Source: Russula earlei
Lineage: Eukaryota > Basidiomycota > Agaricomycetes > Russulales > Russulaceae
Length of the DNA stretch: 64,000 nucleotides
Reading direction: 5' to 3'
Assembly (NCBI GenBank): GCA_025769875.1
Contig: JAGFNK010000003.1
Location: 425,618-489,617 of the forward strand
The number at the start of each line of letters is the position of its first letter. The first letter of the stretch is position 1. The notes under the pieces were generated by a model, which was given only the letters and a program-made list of their open reading frames with translations, had not been told where the DNA came from and searched no databases. Below, one piece after another: positions 57,627 through 64,000 of this stretch. The position numbers and the translations under genes are program-made.

Positions 57627-58985
57627 ATGAGCACTAGGAGAGACATCACTGACAAAGAAGAAAATCTAATCCCACTCCTATTTGAAAACCTCAGCTACGA
57701 CACCCAAGATCACTGTTACCGAGGAAGATTTGCGGGTACACCTATTATCAACCACAGAAATCTTTCTGACACTTGGTTCTACAAAGACAAAAACGACGAA
57801 GTTACCACAGAACAACTTAAAGCGGCAGCCCCAGGAGCAGAGAACGTTCAAGACTTCAATCCTTATAATTACACAGGCCTCTTCCTAGACAAACCAGTCA
57901 AGTGGAGCCGTTCTAGAAAACATTGGGTTTACTATAACAATCAAGAAGTCGATTTTACAGCCAGAACAACTCAAGAAGTTACCGCTATCTTAGGAACTGC
58001 TCAAAGCACTCGAAGCACTACTCCAGGACCTTCCACCCGGCGTAATACCCAACAACCTACCCCTCATACAATTAGCAACGTACCACAAGCAGTCCCTCGA
58101 ACGCTCACTCCAACTAGAATCCAATTACAAGGTTCAGCCCCACCTATTGTTACAGCTGCAACAACTCAGAATCCCACCATGTCAAGCAATCCACGCCTTG
58201 TCGGAACTGCACCAGAACCCTTTGATGGAAAAGCTGATAATGCAGAAGCCTTTTGGGCAGCTTTGGCCAATTATTACTACATCAATGGCAACTCCTTTAC
58301 AGATGAAAGCAAGAAAGTCGCCGCTGCACTAACCCACTTTAAAGTAGGAACACCCGCCGGAGCATGGGCCAGAGAACAAACCACTAAGGCTATGGCTTGT
58401 ACAGTAGCAGACTATGGATCATGGGACGATTTCAAGAAAGCCTTTTCCAATCACTTCATCCCTGCAGAAGCAGAATTGGCCTCCACTAACACCATGCACA
58501 CCTACTATCAAGGGAAACTACCATTTAATGAATGGTATCAGAAATGGTCGCACCACGCATCATGAGCTACCACCGAATGAAAGAACAAAGATGTACGCAT
58601 TCAGGAAGAACATTAACCTGGCCCTACATCAGAAAATACTAGGGATCACACCGACACCAACTACACTTGCAGCCCTTGTCAAAGCAGCAAGAGAATTCGA
58701 CAACCTTTTCCATCTCTACAATTCCACTGCCTTTCGAGGAGGACGCTCTGTGCATGCCCGAGGATTAAACACCCAAGGATCAGACAATCCATTGGAAATT
58801 AACTTGTACCAAGGAGAACCCAACGAATGACCCTGGGAATCCAGAAGTGAAAGGAAACCCCTCACAGATGCAGAGAAAGAGTTTCGACTGCAAGAACAAT
58901 CTCTGTTATTATTGTGGAAAGAAGAATCATATGGCAAATCAATGTAGAGCAAAGAAAGCAGCCCAAGGACGCCAATGACAAGGAT
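57627..58985 (+). pseudogene. Gypsy gag
   Basis: Starts ATG 57627 (STRRDITDKEENLIPLLF). The capsid-like part is 58190-58720 (PEPFDGKADNAEAFWAALANYY; WDDFKKAFSNHFIPAEAEL; TKMYAFRKNINLALH). The nucleocapsid zinc knuckle is CYYCGKKNHMANQCRAKK (about 58907-58960). A frameshift near 58560, a TGA at 58828 and a frameshift near 58895 break it. Confidence 0.88.
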
Positions 58986-59076
58986 CTTGCCCCCAAACAG
59001 TCAGAGCTACAACCATCCAAGATGAAAACATCGAACCTGCGCAAGAAGAACCCGTTCCTGTTGCATCACTAACAAC

Positions 59077-62000
59077 TTGGAGAGAAACACTTGCGGACTC
59101 AATCCTCCGCCCAAGATCTGCTCCTATGGATTTTTAATTGGACCCCCTTCTGCACCGAGAAGGGACACGGTCCAAATCAGTACGATACAAAGAGAAATCA
59201 ATTACCCCAAAGTTTTTACCAAGAATATTCGCTCCCCTTCCATTGCCTTGAAAGTTACTTTAGTGGGGAAGACAAGCGGCAAAGAAATTGGTGCAAGAGC
59301 CCTGCTCGACAGTGGAGCAGAAGGAATGATAATCCATGAACAATTCACACAAAGACACCACCTGCACCTCCGAACTATGACCAAACCATTGCCAGCACAG
59401 AATGTAGATGGAACACAAAATGCCAATGGACTAATACACTTTAGCACCATCCAAAGACTTCATATTCAAGTGCACACAGGCGCTACTCATGATGAACAAG
59501 CAGAATTCCTTGTCACTAACATTGGAGATCACGACATCATCTTAGGAACAGATTGGCTATGACACCACAACCCAGATATTGATTGGGCAAATGACACCAT
59601 CACACTGAGGAATTGCCCCCGAACCTGCCTTACCATGCACCCAAGCATAACCATTGCATCTGCATCTGGAACGCGGAATTACCAAATACAAGCACTTACT
59701 TTTCCTGAAGAAGAAGAACCTGAGTTTGCAAACATTGCTGCACTAATCTTCCCAGATACTGAAGGACCATTGAACCCCTGTGTTGACGAACAAATCTACG
59801 ATGCATTTAGACCAATGACAATCAGCATAAGAGCCAAATCAACCACAGCTACCAAACTAGCCCATGCAGAAACACCCCCCAAGACATTAGACGAACTTAT
59901 CCCTGCCCAGTTCTTGAAATGGCGAAAGGTTTTCGATGAACAAGCCTCTCAACGCCTCCCTGCTCACCAACCATGGGACCATGCAATCAATCTGAAACCA
60001 GGGATCGCCCGACGCGATTCTGGTATCTATCGACTTACTCCCAAAGAACTGCAAGCCCTAAAAGAATACTTAGATGAACACTTGAAAAGAGGCACTATCC
60101 GACCATCAAAGCAGCTATTGCCAGCCCATTCTTCTTTGTAGAAAAGAAAGGAGGAAATCTACGACCGGTACAAGACTACAGAGCCCTGAATACAGCAACT
60201 GTCAAAGATGCATATCCATTACCTTTGATTCCTGAATTAATCGACAAACTCCAAGGAGCTCAATACTTCACCAAGTTTGACGTACGATGGGGATACAACA
60301 ATATCCGCCTAAGAGAGGGCGATGAACACCTCGCAGCATTCAAGACACCATTAGGACTCTTCAAGCCATTAATAATGACATTTGGTCTCTGCAATGCCCC
60401 AGCCACCTTCCAACGCTTTATGAACACCATCCTAGCAAAATACATTGCCACTGAACGAGTGGTCATTTACCTAGATGATATACTAATCATGGTGCAAACC
60501 TTGAACGAATTAGACGACTGGACACACAAGGTCCTAAAGACACTCCAAGACCATGACTTATACTTAAAACCAGAGAAATGCGCTTTTCGACAAACCTCTA
60601 TTAGTTACCTAGGCATCAATATCTCCCAAGGGCGAATATTGATGGACCAAGACAAGTTAATAGGCATTACAAAGTGGCCTACTCCGACCAATGTTACAGA
60701 AGTACAAGCATTTCTAGGGATTCTGCAACTTCTATTGACTGATTTATCCACCAATACTCACGAATAGCACAACCCTTGTTTAACTTAACAAAGAAAGAAA
60801 ACCCCTTCAAGTGGGAAGACGATGAAGAACAAGCGTTTCAAAAACTAATCCATGCATTTACAACGGCCCCAGTCCTTATGTTACCTGATCATACTAAACC
60901 CTTTCGACTCATTTGCGATGCAAGTGACTTTGCAGTTGGCGCAATCTTGGAACAACCTGATGAATTTAATAGATATCACCCAATAGCCTACTTCTCGAAA
61001 TCCTTGGACCCCTGCACAACGAAATTACATGATCTACGATAAAGAACTCCTTGCCATTGTCTCATCCCTCTGGCACTTCCGACACTACCTTGAAGGCGCT
61101 ACACACCCCATTGATCTATGGACGGACCACAACAATTTAACATACTTCATGACAAAACAAAAACTCACAAGACGACAAGCCCGATGGGCACTCCTTCTCA
61201 GCAATTTTGACTTCACTATTACTCATCACCCAGGAACTATGAACAAAGCAGATGGTCTGTCCAGGCGGCCAGACTTTAAAGAGGGGATACAAAACGAAAA
61301 TGATGGAAAGGTGCTCCTAGATGACAAATTTTTTAAACTTAGAGCAACATGCACCTCTGCTACAGAACCAATTGGCGACCAAGAACTTTGACAACAACTA
61401 CGATCTAGCAAAGACTACGACCCAGAAGTATCTAACGCATTAGCAATCATCATAAAGAATGGACCAAGACGACTATCCAAAGGCTTACAGGACTGGAACC
61501 TCGAAGATGGACTAATATTATTCAAAGGAAAAGTCTATATCCCAAATAATGACGCCCTAAGAAAGAAAATTCTGAAACTACATCATGATTCCCTCGCCAC
61601 TGGGCATCCTGGCCAATGGAAAACTTACGAACTAATCAGCCGAAACTATTGGTGGCCAGGAATGCTAACCTATGTCAAAAGTTACGTAGACAGTTGCGCA
61701 ATTTGCCAAAGCACAAAGAACCGCCCAAAGACAAAAACACCCCTCGTACCAATTACACCAGCTGGAGAAGTATGGAAAAGCATTACCATGGACTTTATCA
61801 CAGACCTACCGGTTTCACAAGGCTTTGACAGCCTCCTGGTTGTGGTAGATCAATTCAGCAAAGCAATAATTATTACCCCTTGTCACAAGACAATCACAGC
61901 AGATGAAACAGCGACACTAATCATGAACAATGTCTGGAGAAGAATAGGCCTCCCAACACAAATAATATCAGACAGAGGCCCTCAGTTTGCAGCAAAAGTT

Positions 62001-62855
62001 ACTCAAGAACTATGGAAGAAGTTAAATGTCAAAGTATCATTGAGCACAGCATATCACCCACAGACAGATGGAGAAACAGAACGAGTTAACCAAGAACTAG
62101 AACAATACCTACAAAACTTGTGCATCCACCAAGCGGACAATTGGGCAGAACTAATTCCCTTTATGGAGTTCACACATAATGCCAGACAACACAGTGCTAC
62201 GAACAAACCCCCTTTTGAGGTCTGGTATGGCTTTAACCCAACATTTGCTCTGCCTCTTGCCTTCACATCAAAGTTCCCTTCAATCCAAGAAAGACTAACA
62301 ACACTATACCAACTCAGAGAAGAAGTAGCCGCCTCCCTGAACTGAGCAACCGAGATCATGAAGCAATCAGGACCCCAATCCTCCACATTTCGTTTTAAAG
62401 AAGGGGATCAAGTATGGTTAGAAGCCACAAATCTACAAACTACTCACCCAAAGGCAAAACTAGCCCCTCGACGCTATGGACCATTCAAAGTCATCACTGC
62501 CTATCCAGTAAATGTTCGTCTCGACCTACCAAGGTCCTGGAAGATACACCCAGTTTTTCACCACTCCCTGATCAAACCTTATAAAGAAACCACTGCCCAC
62601 GGCCCTAACTTCTCAAACCAACCACCGGTACTAGTCGAAGGGGAAGAACAATACGAAGTAGAACAGATCTTAAACTCTCGACTCTCCCCAAACCGCAAAG
62701 GGATCCAATACCTAGTTGAGTGGAAAGGTTACACTGCCACAGAAAACACTTGGGAGCCAGCATCTGACCTATCAAAAGCGCAGTTACTTGTTAAAGACTT
62801 CCATCGGAAATATCCAAAAGCACTTAAAATGATTCCCACCAGGAGTAACCCCTAA
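59077..62855 (+). pseudogene. Gypsy pol with C-terminal chromodomain
   Basis: Protease ALLDSGAEGMIIHE (near 59306). Reverse transcriptase 60140-60770 (NLRPVQDYRALNTATVKDAYP; FTKFDVRWGYNNIRLREG; catalytic IYLDDILIM). RNase H 60776-61260 ([22 protein letters not shown]). Integrase 61560-62345 (HHDSLATGHPGQWKTYELISRNYWWPGM with the HHCC zinc finger; MDFITDLPVSQGFDSLLVVVDQFSK; DRGPQFAAK; STAYHPQTDGETERVNQELEQYL). Chromodomain 62650-62830 (YEVEQILNSRL; YLVEWKGYTATENTWEPASDL), which places it among chromoviruses. TGA at 59561, 61389 and 62343; frameshifts near 60105, 60720 and 61035. Stop 62853. Confidence 0.93.
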
Positions 62856-63102
62856 ACCAATAACTCTCATCATGACCTCTGTTGACGACTACCTTTACCC
62901 TTGTTACCAACAAACTTTTCAAAGAACCCCTGCGATCACATGCACTCAATTGACCACAGCTATCCCCAAAGCAATCCATAGAACAAGAAAGAACTCCCCA
63001 CGAATGAACAGACTTCGACATTTCATATGCAAACTACTCCACCTTCCCAAGAAACAAGTCCCTACCATTGAAGGAGCAACAAGTCTATAAAGAGGGGATG
63101 AA

Positions 63103-63931
63103 TGTTACGAACCAAGGCCAGGTCCTGGCCGTAGATGGTCCTATTTCACTCAAGAGAGACCTCTCTCATTTTGCATTACCAACTCCCTTCTGTTTTCTGG
63201 GCTATCCCTCCTGCAGTACAAGATATCGCTATTGCAAAGGCACTATAACACGACCAGGCACCTGTTTCCTAATCAGGTAATCATCGCGTGGCAGCCACAT
63301 GGTCACCCAGCCACCAGGAACCCAAAACAGTGGCACAAACTCTTAGAAACCATTGCATAACTCATCTGATGTCATCAAGGCTCCAATGACATCATGGCTG
63401 ACTGAGCGACTCCACAGTGACCTCATAGGCTCACTAAGCGCTCCACAGTGATATCATAATGATGTCATCGCTCCACAATGATCAGTAATGCACTCAGTAA
63501 GCCTGAAACTTGACACAAGCAAGTTTATGCCTCTGTAGTCCTATTGGATGGTACCAAAGAGTCTAGAATAGTCCCAGTTCTTTGTAATCGACCCTGTACA
63601 CTGTATATAAGCCCCAATGAAGTATGGCAGTCGTCAGACTGTCCATTTGTGATACTCTCATCTTCCTGGGTACTCCCCTGCAACCACTCAGTCTAAAGAT
63701 TCCCCTCACCTCCAAGGTACTCTTCAATGACCACCTTGTTTAAAGCCCCCTCGCTGCACTGGCCTCCAGTCTTTGCCTTTGCCTCTTGCAACACCTACCA
63801 GTCCCTATCTGGTACCTCCTCGTCGTTTGGCTCGTCCTCTTGTTCAACGCCGCTCTCACCGCGTACCGTCTGTTCTGACCCTTGCCCACCTGCTTCTGAG
63901 TCCTTAGTGATCAGCAGTACGTGTCTTGACA
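63103..63931 (+). repeat. 3' LTR of the gypsy
   Basis: 829 bp, same ends as the 5' LTR. It keeps the intact AGACTGTCCATTTG leader and TATATAAG (about 63604). Followed by TTCAT (63932-63936). Confidence 0.95.
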
Positions 63932-63936
63932 TTCAT

Positions 63937-64000
63937 AGCCTTTGACCAAATACCATAGTTTGCACCATCAAGGATGGGGACAACAGGGGCAGAGGGTTGA
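63937..64000 (-). pseudogene. Copia-2 gag N-terminal part
   Basis: Minus strand: QPSAPVVPILDGANYGIWSK then AM, which joins KAYLMSVGL at 53330 once the gypsy and one TTCAT are removed. This is the typical copia gag start. The rest, with the 5' LTR, is past the window. Confidence 0.88.

Larger units (their letters stand above)
53331..63931 (+). mobile_element. Complete Ty3/gypsy chromovirus, 10.6 kb
   Basis: Two 829-bp LTRs (53331-54159, 63103-63931), TGTTAC...TTGACA, flanked by TTCAT on both sides (53326-53330, 63932-63936). Inside: primer site, extra ORFs of unknown function (54206-57482), gag, protease, RT, RNase H, integrase and a C-terminal chromodomain, then a polypurine tract (AAAGAGGGGATGAA, 63089-63102). 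A solo LTR sits at 55934-56872. It lies in the gag gene of copia-2, whose frame rejoins when it is removed. It has TGA stops and frameshifts in gag and pol, so it is probably not autonomous now. Confidence 0.95.

Noticed and set aside
1..64000. CRISPR arrays, bacterial operons, rRNA genes, telomeric repeats
   Set aside because: No regularly spaced short repeats, Shine-Dalgarno-led gene strings, rRNA or telomere-like arrays were seen.

Overview
This window is a dense, nested cluster of transposable elements from a filamentous fungus, most likely an agaricomycete basidiomycete. The evidence for that is the 46-52 nt GT-AG introns, Tad1-type LINEs with RNase H, chromodomain Ty3/gypsy and Ty1/copia elements, a DD34E transposon with an intron-containing transposase, and a SAM-domain accessory gene of a kind I associate with mushroom-forming fungi. 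The species cannot be named from the sequence. No bacterial, viral or rRNA feature was seen.

Layout. 1-5911: a minus-strand copia pol relic, cut by LTRs and by DNA transposon copy A (2839-5828). 5912-8407: non-coding, pyrimidine-rich, CpG-poor sequence. 8408-17502: copy B of the same TA-targeting family, 9.1 kb, with about 1.8 kb inverted arms, a five-exon DD34E transposase and a SAM-domain accessory gene. 17505-19753: CAGT-rich spacer, pogo-type transposase tail with two nested solo LTRs, and a copia fragment. 19754-33772: Tad1 LINE-1, carrying copies C and D and a 296-bp LTR-like element that contains a tRNA-like gene. 33789-36640: the rest of the copia and a hAT relic. 36641-37791: the only stretch that looks like host sequence, with a two-exon gene for a 101-residue secreted protein. 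37794-46421: a fifth TIR-family fragment split by Tad1 LINE-2. 46422-64000: copia-3, interrupted by copia-2, interrupted by a complete 10.6-kb gypsy chromovirus (53331-63931), itself interrupted by a solo LTR.

Insertion order can be read from target-site duplications. The deepest chain is TIR fragment E, then copia-3, copia-2, gypsy, and solo LTR family 5. Nearly all premature stops in element genes are TGA where homologues usually carry Arg, which points to CGA-to-TGA decay. By contrast the transposase of copy B has no stops, and the secreted-protein gene is intact and CpG-rich.

Solo-LTR families are numbered here: 1 (18651, 50078), 2 (18158, 38592), 3 (2414, 47037), 4 (35212, 48939), 5 (707, 13565, 40884, 55934); G is the gypsy LTR (1, 33813, 53331, 63103).
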